NCBI GenBank assembly: GCA_023213395.1
Contig: CM041465.1
Span: forward strand, 25,799,741 to 25,863,740
Length of the DNA: 64,000 nucleotides
From: Cycas panzhihuaensis
Lineage: Eukaryota; Cycadophyta
Reading direction: 5' to 3'
Shown here: in pieces, positions 1 to 11,825 of the stretch
Numbering within the stretch: position 1 is the first letter of the stretch
How the letters are laid out: each line of letters opens with the position of its first letter
The notes under the pieces: generated by a model
Told to the model about the DNA's origin: nothing
Databases searched by the model: none
The model's input: only the letters and a program-made list of their open reading frames with translations
Made by a program: the position numbers and the translations under genes

Positions 1-459
1 AATCATACAAAAAGAATATTCGAAGTTGGAGATTGGGTCTATGTGAGGCTGTAACCATACAAGCAAGCATCATTAAAAACTTCTCAAAAATATAAATTGA
101 GTCCTCAATTTTATGGTCCTTTCAAGTTCAACAAAAAATTGGAGCAGTGGCTTATGCCTTAGAACTTCCAACCTCAAAATTACATAATGTATTTCATATG
201 TCATGCCTTAAAAAGAAAATTGGAGATCATGTGCAAGTACAAAAAGACTTGCCTCTCTTAGATGAATAAGGCAAATTAATCTTATTACCAGAAGCTATCC
301 TTAAAGTTTGAGAACGTCAACTACATTTAAAGTCTATTTGAGAATATTTGATCAAATGGAAATAATTGCCTATCGAAGATGTTTCTTGGGAATCCTCTGA
401 TTTTATCAAGCTTCATCCTAATTTGAGAAACGAGAGTTTTGTGGGTAAAACATCTTGAG
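1..459 (+). pseudogene. Ty3/gypsy integrase C-terminus and chromodomain, decayed
   Basis: This is the last ~150 codons of a gypsy pol polyprotein that starts left of the window. It first reads a GDWVYVRL segment, the integrase C-terminal motif of plant chromoviruses. After a frameshift near base 130 it continues in one frame through [12 protein letters not shown], then LIKWK and EDVSWESSDF, the end of a chromodomain that in this group targets integration to chromatin. At least five in-frame stops occur (for example after VRL and within the chromodomain). Most replace Gln or Arg codons, which points to C-to-T decay. It is followed directly by a purine-rich tract and an LTR. The assignment to chromodomain gypsy elements is firm; the exact lineage (Tekay, Reina or other) is not resolved. 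Confidence 0.85.
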
Positions 460-473
460 AGGGAGGAATTATT

Positions 474-711
474 ATGAGCCTCCTTAAAAAGTTAATTAAC
501 TATATTATTGTCGAATGGGTATTATAGAAAGGATGCAACCTTTAAGCGAAAGGGTCTATTATACATATAAATACAACTTCCAATGTATTGTAAACCATCA
601 CTTATTTTTATCAATTAATTGTATGGCCTTTTGATTATAAATCTCTTCTAAAGTTCTCTGGTGTGTTCAATATTTGGCTTCCACCTCAAGTTAAGGAGTA
701 GATCCATAACA
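474..711 (+). repeat. 3' LTR of the left-edge gypsy element
   Basis: The LTR starts with TG just after the purine-rich run GAGAGGGAGG (456-465) that follows the chromodomain, and appears to end in CA near 711. A TATA-like CATATAAATAC lies near 553-565. The partner LTR is outside the window, so both ends are estimates. Confidence 0.5.
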
Positions 712-1384
712 TGAAATGAAGTATTTAAAAGGGATAGACCCACATGGGAATCTTGGGCCATGGAGGATCTTGTCAGGGAATAGGATCCTAAGAACTTCTT
801 ATCCCTAGAAGGAGCCAACAAGGAATCTAGTATACTTAGATGACTAGTTATTTATTAAGTGAGATTAATCTTTAATTTGGTTAACAACCTATTTTCTTCA
901 TGATATATTATATAAATGTGGATTTTATTCTATGTCTATATAATATGTGAGGAGTATGATGTGAGTTATGTGAGTATCTTTCAAGAGATTCATATTATTC
1001 CATCTTTTATTTTTATAAAGTTATTACCATTTGTTTTAGATAGTTTTACATTTATAGAAATAGAATAAGTAAACCTTTCACTATACTATGACAAAAATCC
1101 AAAAAAATATAAAACTATAAAAGAACAAAAAAAAGAAAAAGAAAATGGTAAAATTACTATATATTTCTTTGGACTATTATACTAATGAATGTATCTTATG
1201 CTTAATCTATAGAAGGGGAATAAGGGAGGAAAAGGTTTAGAGTTGATCATTCATACACAAGTTTTTAAGAAAAGGTGATCAATATATACATATATAATAA
1301 AAGATATGGTATATCTATCACTTATGTGACTCATGATACATAGTTGAGGCTCATAAAATACATCTCATCTCCCTTATATCTCCC
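712..1384. other. Non-coding AT-rich stretch
   Basis: I see no reading frame, terminal repeat or RNA gene here. It is A+T-rich intergenic sequence between the gypsy LTR and the decayed minus-strand frame. Confidence 0.4.
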
Positions 1385-2290
1385 TATACAATACAAAATA
1401 CACTCATCTCTGTGATCCTTGATGATATCTCTCTTGACCTCCTGGCTCTTCCTTCTCCTCTTTACCTAAAGTTTGCCCATGTGTAGACTCTCCATAAGGT
1501 AGAAGGTGATGTCCCTATTATACTATAGTACTCCCTGATGCAGTAACGCGTGCTTCTACCTATGCCAATGTCATCCTACATAGTTGATGTCTCTCATCCT
1601 CAACCACTCTAAGCTCTAGCCCTTGTGCTCTAAGCTTTGATCTCATATCCATGTATATGTATCGAGCTCAAAGTGCATAAATAAAGTGGCTAATACATCA
1701 TTCCAGTAGGGTACTATCCACTATGTTCAATGTCGATGCCTTCTCTAATGTAGAAACATAGGGGAATATTAGCTCTAATGTCCTCCTCACCTCTTCCAGA
1801 GTTAGGATCTTATCATCTATCTAATGAAAACATATAAGTAATGATTAGTCTATTAGAAAGAAAAGTCCTAAGTAAAAAGGAAATATAACTCAATATGAGA
1901 AGAAATCAATTAAATGTCATACTTGATGGCTCACCTCCTCCTATCGGCTCTGCTCCTATTACCTCCTCAACTAGTGCTACTCCTCCCTATGGCTTGTAGG
2001 GAGCCTCTTGGGTAGGCTTTCCCTCTCCTACCTTGATCCCTCCTCCTCTGCCCTACCTATTTGCTAAACCTATCTCCATGCTCTGTATGGAGCCTCTTCT
2101 ACCTCCACCTGGTGCTCTACCTACTTTCTCCATGATCCTTATAAAATTAGACAAAGACATTAGAGGTGTACTTTCCCCCATTATCTCATCTAAGGATTTT
2201 CAACCTCTAACCACTTTTTTGCTCCACTTTCACCTTGAATTCTTTGAAAATGTTAAAAGTATAAAATTTCTCCTTTATGGGATAAACCCA
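1385..2290 (-). pseudogene. Decayed, possibly spliced reading frame of unknown type
   Basis: Read on the minus strand, about 2130-1935 gives a Gly/Arg-rich stretch with two stops. About 1816-1385 gives a second stretch containing ILTLEEVRRTLELIFPYVS, a helical MDMRSKLRAQG segment and a GKEEKEEPGGQE tail, with about six stops. The two join in frame if 1817-1934 is an intron: its donor is GGAG|GTGAGC and its acceptor ends ATAG on the minus strand. I do not recognise the family. A charged, Gln-rich tail is common in plant transposon-associated proteins, but I do not assign one. Stops and lack of neighbours suggest a dead copy. Confidence 0.35.
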
Positions 2291-2699
2291 AACTTTCCTT
2301 AAAAAATCATTAATAAAGGTTAAGAAATATTATACACCTTGAGTGAAGGGATTGGCATTAGAAGACCATATTACTTTCCCATAACACAAGGTTCATAAAT
2401 GTTATTTGATAGTTTAAATTCTAAAAGACTATACACCATACTTAGTTATACAGCAAACAAAGATAAGAGTAGTTTAAATGACCCATTCTTTCATGACATA
2501 ATTGAATTTTATATAATATATTAATAATAATTACTCTTTAATTTATAGATTTACCTAAGAACCTATAAAGACCATACTTGAATTTTATATAATAGATTAG
2601 TATTTAATTCTCTTTCATTTATAGATTTACCTAAGAGATTATAAAGACCACCATTTCTTATATCTTTTACAATAACTTTTCCATCCTTAATGAGAATAC
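2291..2699. other. AT-rich spacer
   Basis: No supported gene. It contains a short imperfect direct duplication near 2505-2650: a phrase beginning TTGAATTTTATATAATA and continuing to TTTATAGATTTACCTAAGA occurs twice. It may include the 3' LTR of the adjacent minus-strand gypsy element, whose ends I could not define. Confidence 0.3.
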
Positions 2700-5068
2700 C
2701 CGTCATAATAAGATTAATTATTTATATAAAATACTTTACCCTCAAAGTATAAGAAAATTAATCTCATAAATGGGATACTTGTAAAAGATTGAAGAAGATT
2801 CCTAGGAAGTATCCTCCTCTAGATGTTGTTGCCAATTAACAAGATACTCTTGAAACTTTTTGGAGTATAGGCAATATTCTTATACTTCTAAGATATATTT
2901 ATGTTAGAAGTTTGACTAGTACTAGTACTCCTATTATGAGCTTATGTTTTAAGAAAGAGACATGGAAAATATCATGGATATGGGTTATAGATGTTAAATC
3001 AAGGGCATAATCAACTTTCTTCCTTATATGATATGGACCATAAAATCATGAGTTGAGCTTTTCTTTCTTTGATTTCTTTTTTAGGTGGCTTGCTTATATG
3101 GTTGTAAACCTAGACAAGATTAATCATCATTTAAAAATTCTTGCTTAATTTGTTGTAACTTAACTTCTTGTTTTATTATATTTTGGGCATCATAGATATG
3201 TTCTCTTTATAAATAGATTATATCTTACAAATAATTATCAACTACTATAATATATGAGTTTGTTCTTTTCCAATCCTTCATTGAGATAGGATTGTATCCA
3301 TATAATGCCTTAAAGGGATCCATTGTAATGGATATGTAGTATATTATGTTGGATTAAGCTTGAGACAAATGTAACCATTTAACCCAGCTACTTGGTTTAT
3401 CTACTACAACATTTTGAAGATAAACTTCTAAGCATTTATTAATAATTTTAGCTTATTCATTTATTTGAGAGTAGTGGTTAGTGCTCATATTTAGGGTAGT
3501 GCCTAGTTATTTAAATGACTCTTGCCAAAGTTACTTTGAAATTTTGGGTCTTTATCATTGATAATAAATTTTGGTAATCCACAAATTCTATGAATTTCCT
3601 TCATAAATATTGATGCCACCTAATGAGTCTTGAAGCCACTTTGTATGGTCATAAAATAGGTATATTTAGTTATTCTATCAACCATGACATATATATAATC
3701 TTTGTTATATGATCTTTGGTAATCCTATGATGAAGTCCATACTTATGCTTTTCCACTTTATGTGTGAAATTGGTAATGATTGTAGTAATCTTGGTGGAAG
3801 AATATTTTCCTATTTATAAGTTTAACAAACTTTGCATTCACTAATATATTTTTGCATATCATTTTTCATTCCTTTCTAAAAAAATGGTTGTCTTATTTAA
3901 CAATATCTTATAGAATTTGGTGTAACCTACAATAGGTATTGTATATCCTTCCTTGTTATTTAAATTTTTATTTTACCTTTATATAGATATAGCTTTTATA
4001 CCATAAAATATCATTTTTCCATTCAATTTTCCCTTAAGTTTTCATTTGGACATTAATGATTAGTTATCTTACTTTCAAGTCCTTAGCATATTCAACTCAT
4101 ATATCAATAGTTAATCAAGATTGATAATAGTAATAACCTAATGTTGGATTTCCTCATTGCATCATAATAATGTATCCACAACTACATTTACCTTCCTCTT
4201 TTTATATAAAATTTTAAAATCACATGTTTATATCTTACCAACCTATTTTTTCTATTTGGGAGATAAATCTTATTGTTTTAAGAAGTATTAAAGACTATTA
4301 TAGTATATTTTAATAAGGAACTTATTATGTAGTAAGCATTAATGCCATTTGTGTAAAACATACATGATTGTTAACATTTCATTATCATATGTACTTTTAA
4401 GCTTCTCTTACTCATTTAATCTTCTACTTTCATATGCAATAGGATATACATATTGTATTAAGATTATACCAATTCTTATTCCTAATGTGTCACATTCTAT
4501 AGTGAAGGCTTTTATAAAATCTAGTGTTAATAAGAGATGTAAGGATGTTATAATTAATTTGAGATTTTCAAAGTAAGATTAAGTTGTGTCATTCTACATG
4601 AAAGATTCTCTTTTATGAAGATTGGTCAAGATGAATGTGATACACATATAATTATTCATAAATCAATGATAGTATCTAGTAAGTCCCAAGAATTCTCTCA
4701 ATACTTCAATAGTATGTGGGACTAGTTAGTACATTACATCTTTAATTTTACCTAGATCTACTCTAACTTTGTATTTGAAAGTGATATGTTGTAAATAATA
4801 TATCTATTATTTACCTAAGCTAAATTTAAACTTCTTCATAAAAAAATTATTCTTATAATGTATTAAGGGTCTTGTCCATATCGATAAGATGATCTTCCTA
4901 ATTTTAACTATAGATAAGTATGTCATTAAAAAATACTAATATAAATTTCCTTAGAAAAGGAGGAAAAACCTTATTCATTATGTAGAAGGTAGTAGGCATG
5001 TTGCATAAACTAAATGGCATTATCTTGAATTCATAATATCCTCCATACATGTAAAAGGTTGTTTTATG
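2700..5068 (-). pseudogene. Decayed Ty3/gypsy pol (RT, integrase, chromodomain)
   Basis: On the minus strand, from high to low coordinate, the recognisable blocks are: reverse transcriptase at 5065-4900 ([12 protein letters not shown], then LVFFND where the family has the catalytic FFDD/YVDD box); an RNase H-like region near 4600-4200; an integrase core at about 3780-3230 (WKSISMDFI, DPKFQSNFGKS, MDPFKALYGYNPIS); and an integrase C-terminus plus chromodomain at about 3100-2840 (KEKLNS, YHIRKKVDYAL, LVNW then LEEDTS). Many stops and several frameshifts make it a relic. It lies opposite in strand to the gypsy element at the left edge. The RT reading is cut off near 5068, where another LTR appears to begin. 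Confidence 0.8.
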
Positions 5069-5474
5069 TTATATGACCACCTACTATTAAGTAGAATCAA
5101 TTAGCTAGTGCATAAGATAAGAGACCTTGATGGTACGTGCTAGCCATTAACTTTTATGCGGGGTCACTTATGTCTACTAATAAGATTAAAAGCTATTTAT
5201 TCCACCAATGATATTTCAATACAAGAGGCCTCTCTTATATATTTAAGGTTAATCTTTTATAAAATATGAACATTGTGTACTCATTCTTCTTAAGAGGTCA
5301 TACTTTAATATTCTTCTAGTTTTCTTTAACGATCATTGGTGCTCTTAAGTGAACTTCATTGTAATCAACTTCCCATTTTATAAATAAAGAGTTATATTTA
5401 TTACTTTAGATCTAATATTTTTGCTTGATATTAAGTTATTCTTGGATGTGGAAGAACCATTAGGATAATCACAT
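5069..5474 (+). repeat. Possible LTR of a plus-strand element
   Basis: The stretch begins with TG where the gypsy RT frame stops and ends near ...AATCACA, seven bases before a primer binding site. No partner LTR was found, so the left boundary is inferred from the interrupted RT alone. Confidence 0.3.
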
Positions 5475-5481
5475 TCTAAGT

Positions 5482-5495
5482 GGTATCAGAGTCAC
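5482..5495 (+). other. Primer binding site (initiator tRNA-Met type)
   Basis: TGGTATCAGAGTCA closely matches the plant retrotransposon primer site TGGTATCAGAGC that pairs with the 3' end of initiator tRNA-Met. It marks the 5' end of a plus-strand element. An ATG-led, stop-riddled frame follows at about 5514, possibly a gag remnant. Confidence 0.6.
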
Positions 5496-6360
5496 ATCCA
5501 CAATCAACTTCAAATGACTAGGAAGGCATAATTACAAGGAAAAAAGTGGAAGAATTGGGTAAAATGAAATTCCATGATAAAATTTATAAAACCAATCCCC
5601 TAGAATTTCTTTCTAATTTCTTTTCTATTAGGTAATAATTCTACATTTTCTACATTACAGTATAAGAAGGTAGTAAGCCCTCACATCCCTTATCCCTTAT
5701 AAGTTAGGTAGAGATATTGTGTTAGGGATATATAAACATCACAAGGAACTATCATTCTCGACTAAGCATATATGAGTATATGCCTCTACATAAAGCAAAA
5801 TAGATCACATTGCTTACAAAGGCCTTAGAAAGTACCTAGCTATAGAAGCAAGCCTCTACATACCTTTAGGTATATTAGAGGATCCTTTTAGGTTCCCTAT
5901 CTTTACCTAGTATAGGCTAACTATAGATCCCATATTATCTATAGTGTAGTTAGCACTAAGAAGCTACTCCTCTTGAACACCTTTGCATAGCTCTCATGGC
6001 TATATGTGTGAACATTTCTTTGTAATTAGTGCCTAAAGATATTATGCTAAGTGTTAGTATTAATAAAGAAATTTATTGAAGGGCCTATAAACTAAGTAAT
6101 CCTATGTCAAAGTCTAGTAGGCTACTTATAAATAAAACCTACACCAAAATCATCCCTAGCCATTCATACATCTTATTTCAGTTAGTGCATCATGCCAATC
6201 ATTTTGTGCTAGGATAGTTTTAACTAACTTTTCAGGGTATAATAAAATATAAGCATCCCATATATCCCACTATGCAAAATTTTTACTTAAAACTCACATA
6301 CATCATTTCTATGAGCTTTTCACACCTATTATCAAGAATTTTTAAGGGTTAATAAGATGT
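5496..6360 (+). other. Decayed internal region after the primer site
   Basis: No readable domain. A short frame starting MTRKA follows the primer site but is soon broken by stops. The position suggests leader or gag of the element starting at about 5069; nothing confirms this. Confidence 0.25.
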
Positions 6361-9300
6361 AGATACCCCCCCACCTCTCATTTCCCATCTATATTATCCT
6401 CTAACCCTTTAGTCCTATTTTATATGTTTACCTTTTCTTCTTTGTGAATACCCTTCCCGCTTATCCCTCTTCTCTAAACTCCCTTTCTTCCTTTATATAA
6501 TAATAAATCTGATATTACTAGCCCCCACACAAGTAGATCATATCGAGGTATTAAAGGTTTAGTTTGTTATAATTAAATAACACATGAAGGACATTAACCA
6601 AAAATGGGATGTAATGGATTAGTACATCAAGGCCATTGATCAAAATTAAGGTACTTTTTGATTAAAAATTAAATAAGATACTCCTACATATAGCATAGAA
6701 TCCATCTGTTTCCCAGCTACTGGGAATGGACATGGACAACACCTCCTAGGTAATCACAAGTATATCTTTAGCCTCATATTTCATTTACTTTAGAATGTAA
6801 TTAAATATTCCTTAGACATGTTCTGCATGGTATTGATTGTTTGCATGGTTGTTATGCCTGGCTTGCCTACTCACTTATGCTTGCCTCTACTATTTTAGCC
6901 TATGACAACTTAAGACAAATGTCCCATGGCATATTATATCCATCCATCACACCTCCATGACACTCTCAAGTATTCCCAGCTCTCGCGGCTTACTTTTGAT
7001 CACCTTTGTTGGCATTGAACGATCCCTAACAACTCATTTAGGCTTGATCACCTCCTCACTTGCCACTCATCTCACATTGGGGCCTAACCACCACCTTTTC
7101 TTTACTTGTTGTGGTCCCATTATCCCTTAAAAGTCTCCTAGATGCCCTGACAACCTAGCATTCTGCTCTTTCAGGGTCTAGCACCCCTTTTTGGGGGCCT
7201 TCTAGGGCCCCCTTTATTTTTTTTCTATGTTTTGAGTGCAACATAACACTATTTGTAGTACCACGGTAAACTTCATAGTACAATGAAGTTTGGTACAATG
7301 TGACTACCCATTTGAAACCTCAGCCTGGCAACGATGAGTTTCGCATTAATTGTGAAACTAACATATAGCATCTAGTTATTTCCCACCCAAGGTGATCCCT
7401 AATCGCTCGATAGACTAGGGTTGCATATAAAAACCTAATTTCAAGTTCATTTATTGCTTTGAGCTCATCATTTTAAAAGAAAGAAATGCCTCTATCTACT
7501 ATCTCCTACTCTCTTCTCTTATCTCCTTCTTCCTTAGGGTAAAAACCCTAAGTTGCAAGTCTGCAGCCATTTATTTTGAGTAGGGTTCTCCTCTTAAGTG
7601 CTCTCTCTCTAATCATCACATCACGGTTTCTACAGGTTTCATTTTTTTTGTGTGTTATTAAAAGGAACTTTCCTCCACCTATTAGGAGAGATCCTTCTCT
7701 CCCAACCAATCCATGAGGAAAAATCTATTTTAAATTAAGGCTTGCACTTCACTCTTTTCTCTTTTAATAGAAGCATATTATGAATATTGTTCTGGGTTTA
7801 CTAAAAACCTCTTCCATACACTTATTCTTTGGATCCTTCTTAAAGGAGGGCAAACCCTTCTTTCTCTTTGCTTACCCTTCTCACCTCTTGAAGTTTCTCT
7901 TGGGCTACCATCAAGTAGGCTATGGAAAAATTATAGAAAGGAAAAGAGGAGCTTAAGGCTAGGGTTTTGACCCTCTTAGTATATCCTCTATGGTAGCCCC
8001 CTTGCCTTTATAACTTCTCCCATCTCATACCTATCCTGCATGCCTAGAAATTCTTAAGGTGAAGGGACCTTGCTGGCTGTAGCATTAGTAGTCACTTGTA
8101 ACACCTACAACTAGCTCTTATACACCATCAAAAATCTAGTTTTTTTAGCAAATCTTGTAGTTGGTGAGTTTCTTGCTTTATCTTGTAAATCTTGAAAAAG
8201 TTTCATATTGTAATTTTTGTAATATTTGCAACTTTTGTAGCTTTTGCATTCTCTACTTCTTGTAAACTTTATTACCTTTTATTTTCTTGGAAGCCATAAT
8301 CTCTCATTTGATCCAATTGCTTAGAGTACTTGAGCATGTGGAGGTGCTTTATTCAGAGGGTTGGCCATTATGAGGCTCTCTGTTTCTTCCCTTTTTACCC
8401 CCCTTTTTCTAAAAGTTGCTTGGGTATTTTAAGTGCATGTAAAGGAGGGTTTGAACAATATATTATTTCCATTTAAAAGCACTTAAATAAGATCATATTT
8501 TTCTCTTGGTAAAACATAGACATATATATGAATGTATATTTACTTTTATATGTACATCTAGCATCTCATGGAAGAGAAACCAATTTGTAATGCAGGTTCT
8601 GCTCTTCTAAAGCAAACAAGGATTATCGTGAAAGGTACGTATACACTGTTTACTTTCATTTATCTACCTTGAACCCTTTTTATAACTCTTTTTTCTATTT
8701 CTTTCCGTATAAGATTTTTAGGGAAGGTAAGGAAGCCCTGCCAATATTCCTCCCATAACATCCACTATGGTGAGGAGCACAAGGTAACCCTCAAAGGATC
8801 GTAAAGAAAGAAGAGAAACATGCTTCATCAACCAGCATAGTTCTAGGTGTACCATTTTCGACTCTACCTTCTTTCTTATCCCTTCTCCCCCTTCTCCTAA
8901 AAGAAAAGAAAAGGAAAGGTTGTGTTCACTTTATCTTGCTTATGGATTGTTCATTTTGCATCCATTAGGAAAGGAAATTGCCCCTTGCATTGATAGGTAT
9001 TAACTCTACCCCCTTTTCCTCATTCATTGCGTGGGAATTCAAGTAAGGGTAGCTTGAGTTAGCATACCATCTATATTGCACCTTTAACAAAGAGTAATGA
9101 AATAATTTTTAACCTTTGTTGTATTTTCACTCCTTTTGCATGTTCTTGCATTTACTAGGGTGAAGACATAAAAAGGATATCAGCCCCTCAATTGTTACTT
9201 TGTTTTCTTTCGCTATGCACTATTAGGACAACTTGCACTAATCATTATAATCTCCCTTTGCATTTCCTTTTTCCCTTGGTTCCCTTATCCCTTTTTTATT

Positions 9301-10500
9301 CATAAAAGAGAAAGGAGGGAGAGGAAATGAGAGACAAAGGAGAGAGTTATTGTTGTTTTCTTTTTTAGATTACAATATCTTAAGAATAATAATATTTCAC
9401 ATCACTATACCACTTTCCTAAAATAAAATAAAAATATATCATAAAACTTCATACATACCTAGCTACCCATCTAATATATATAGACCTTAAAGGCACTCCC
9501 TCTAGGTGCCCTTTAGTAAGGCATCTACTTGCCTTACCCCTATTTAGGATTTGGTTCTTCTACCAAACCTCCTTTTTATACCCTTGCTACTCGCTACCTC
9601 TTTCTTGTCCATAGGTACTCTCTCTTCATTAGAGTTCATCTCTTCTTTTCCCTCCTTCCTGGGAAAAGCTTCCTTTTATCTTACCTCTCTTTCATCAACC
9701 CATCAAGATAGGAGAGTCTCCTTTGACGCTACTTGACAAACTGAGGAAGCCCTTGCCTATCTCAAATCCAAGAAGGTGCCCATGCAAAGGGAAGGTTTTG
9801 TGTGCCATTTGCAGGTTCTCGATCCTGTATTCTAATGCATAGATGCCCTTATATGGGTGATCTTTTATCTCACTCTAAAGGATCCTTATACCCTTTTATT
9901 ATCAATTGTATAGGATTGATCCCTTTATGTCTAGTGACCCCCTAGAGGTACGCTTCCACTAGCAACCATATTGGGGATCTGTTAATAAAGGAACCACCCT
10001 AGTTTCCTTTCTATTGGTGTTATCTCTCCTTTTGGTAGTTCTTCTTGATTCGTTGGGCAACCCCCAACATCTTTTATTTTGTCACCCCTCTTTCTCCAAA
10101 TCTTAGGAGGGACTTGAATGCGATGATTCTATCATCATTTGTGAAGTCTCCCTCCTTCTTTAGAAGACACACCCTATTCTCCCCTTCTATTGTATAATTC
10201 TAAATTAGCTATAGAGGGATTCTCATTGGATTGGGCATATAATGCCTATGTTTCTGAAATCCAACAACCTTCAACTTCCTTTCAAGGTCCCACCTAAGAG
10301 GGTGAAGACCCCATCTTCTATACGGGTGATCAAGAGCACCCAAGTATCCATCATCTTCCCACATATAATGTGGAAGCTTCTTCCCCTATGGGGTATCACC
10401 ATCTTAGTGATAATGCCTACAAGGATTGCCTTTAAAAAATAAAAAGAACAAAAACCATGGGAATAGAATTTCTTTAATGGTTTCAAAACATAAGATTGGT
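6361..10500. other. Long non-coding region, pyrimidine-rich
   Basis: About 4 kb without a supported gene. It is less A+T rich than its surroundings and rich in CT tracts. Short open frames (for example near 9529-9736 and 10242-10486) have no recognisable domain. A GC-rich hairpin-like GGGGGCCTTCTAGGGCCCCC lies near 7193-7212. It may be the LTR and leader of the element that carries the GTTGCAAC array, but I found no paired LTR or primer site. Confidence 0.35.
7415..7520 (+). promoter_or_regulatory. Promoter-like TATA box with CT-rich leader
   Basis: GCATATAAAAACC near 7421-7433 matches a plant TATA box, and a long CT-rich tract follows at about 7495-7535, like the pyrimidine patch of plant core promoters and leaders. 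No open frame follows. It may be the promoter of an unrecognised LTR or a chance match. Confidence 0.3.
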
Positions 10501-10509
10501 CAAGGATGT

Positions 10510-11200
10510 AAATTTATTGCAACTCATAGAATAAAGTAATTGCAACTTAAAATGTAAAAGGTTATAACTGAGAATGAAATATGGTTACAACTGAGGAGGC
10601 AAAGGGTTGTAATTAAGAAATAAAGGCAAGTTACAACTTGGATATAAAAGGTTGTAACCCAAGAAGTGAATCAGTTGCAACTTGGACACAATTAGTTATA
10701 ACTTAAATGTAATCAATTATAACTTGGAAGTAAAAGTTTGTAACCCAAGAGGCAAATCAATTACAACTCGGATGTAAAAGGTTGCAACTTGGACACAAAA
10801 GGTTAGAACTTTAAAAGTGAATTAGTTGTAACTTGGATATAATAAGTTACAATTTGGATGTAAGAGGTTACAACTTGGATGCAAAAGGTCACAACTCAAG
10901 AAATAAATCGATTACAACTCAAACTCAAAGAGGTTGCAATCAAGGAGGTGAAGTGGTTGTAACTCAAACTCAAAAGGTTGCAACCAAGGAGGTGAAGTAA
11001 TTATAACTTAGACTCAAGAGGTTGTAACAAAGAGAGATGAAGAGGTCGCAACTTAATTATAGGAGGTTGTAATTTGAAAAGTAATTAGTTACAACCAGAG
11101 AAGTAAGAAGGTTGTAACTCAAGATGCAAAAGGTTGCAACCTAGGCTATAAACTATTACAACTTAAACATAGAAGATTGCAACTAAAGAAATAAAATGTT
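10510..11200 (+). repeat. ~22-bp tandem repeat with palindromic GTTGCAAC core
   Basis: About 30 degenerate units are arranged head to tail. The typical unit is GGTTGCAACTTGGATGTAAAA or close variants. The core GTTGCAAC is a perfect 8-bp palindrome; C-to-T variants give GTTGTAAC and GTTACAAC. Units alternate loosely between 21 and 23 bp, so the array cannot be one continuous reading frame. Scattered degenerate units continue to about 11370 and recur near 11650 and 13590-13720, on both sides of the decayed frame at 11826-13340. Confidence 0.8.
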
Positions 11201-11825
11201 AGTAATTGAGTTATAGGAAACTACATAGTTGCAATACAGAACATAGAAATATGAAGAAAAATTTTATAACTATATTCAATCAGAGCAACTGGGAAGAGAC
11301 AAGATGCAACTCAAAAAGAATGTAACCAAGCATAATAGAGAAAAGGAAAAGGTTGCACCAGATGTAATCAAGAAGATTGAAAGGGGGCATAATAAGGGAT
11401 AACACTCAATATAGAAAAAGAGTATTATAGAAAACTATGCAAAACGAAAGACTATTACATCAACTTAGGAACAATTAAATTAGGAAAAAGCAAAATTAAA
11501 ATAAAGGATAAGTGATTAATGATGGTGACAATAAATCAATGAAAATCATTGGCAATCTGATTAACACATATACTGAGATAATTCAAGATGTAAATATAGT
11601 GATAGGTGGCCATTATGTATTAGAGAAAAGAAAGGATGGTACGTTGGGATTGCAACTTAGTTATTGCAACCATGATTTGAAATCATAATGGTTTTGCATG
11701 GTCGATAGGATATAAGGTAGCAAAGTCAAAGACAGAAACTAGAAAACTTAAAAAAATTTACAAAAGATTAGGATGAAGACTACTAGAAAAATTTAGATTA
11801 ATCTCTATGAAGTGGATGATGAAGG

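Noticed and set aside
6340-6410. Possible LTR end and reverse polypurine tract near ACCCCCCCACCTCTC
   Set aside because: No paired LTR, primer site or adjacent pol sequence was found.
9529-9736. Two overlapping open frames of about 60 residues
   Set aside because: Short, overlapping in different frames, hydrophobic because of CT-rich sequence, and without any recognised motif.
10510-11200. CRISPR-like array
   Set aside because: There are no conserved repeats with unique spacers; units are contiguous, degenerate and 21-23 bp, in a plant retroelement context.
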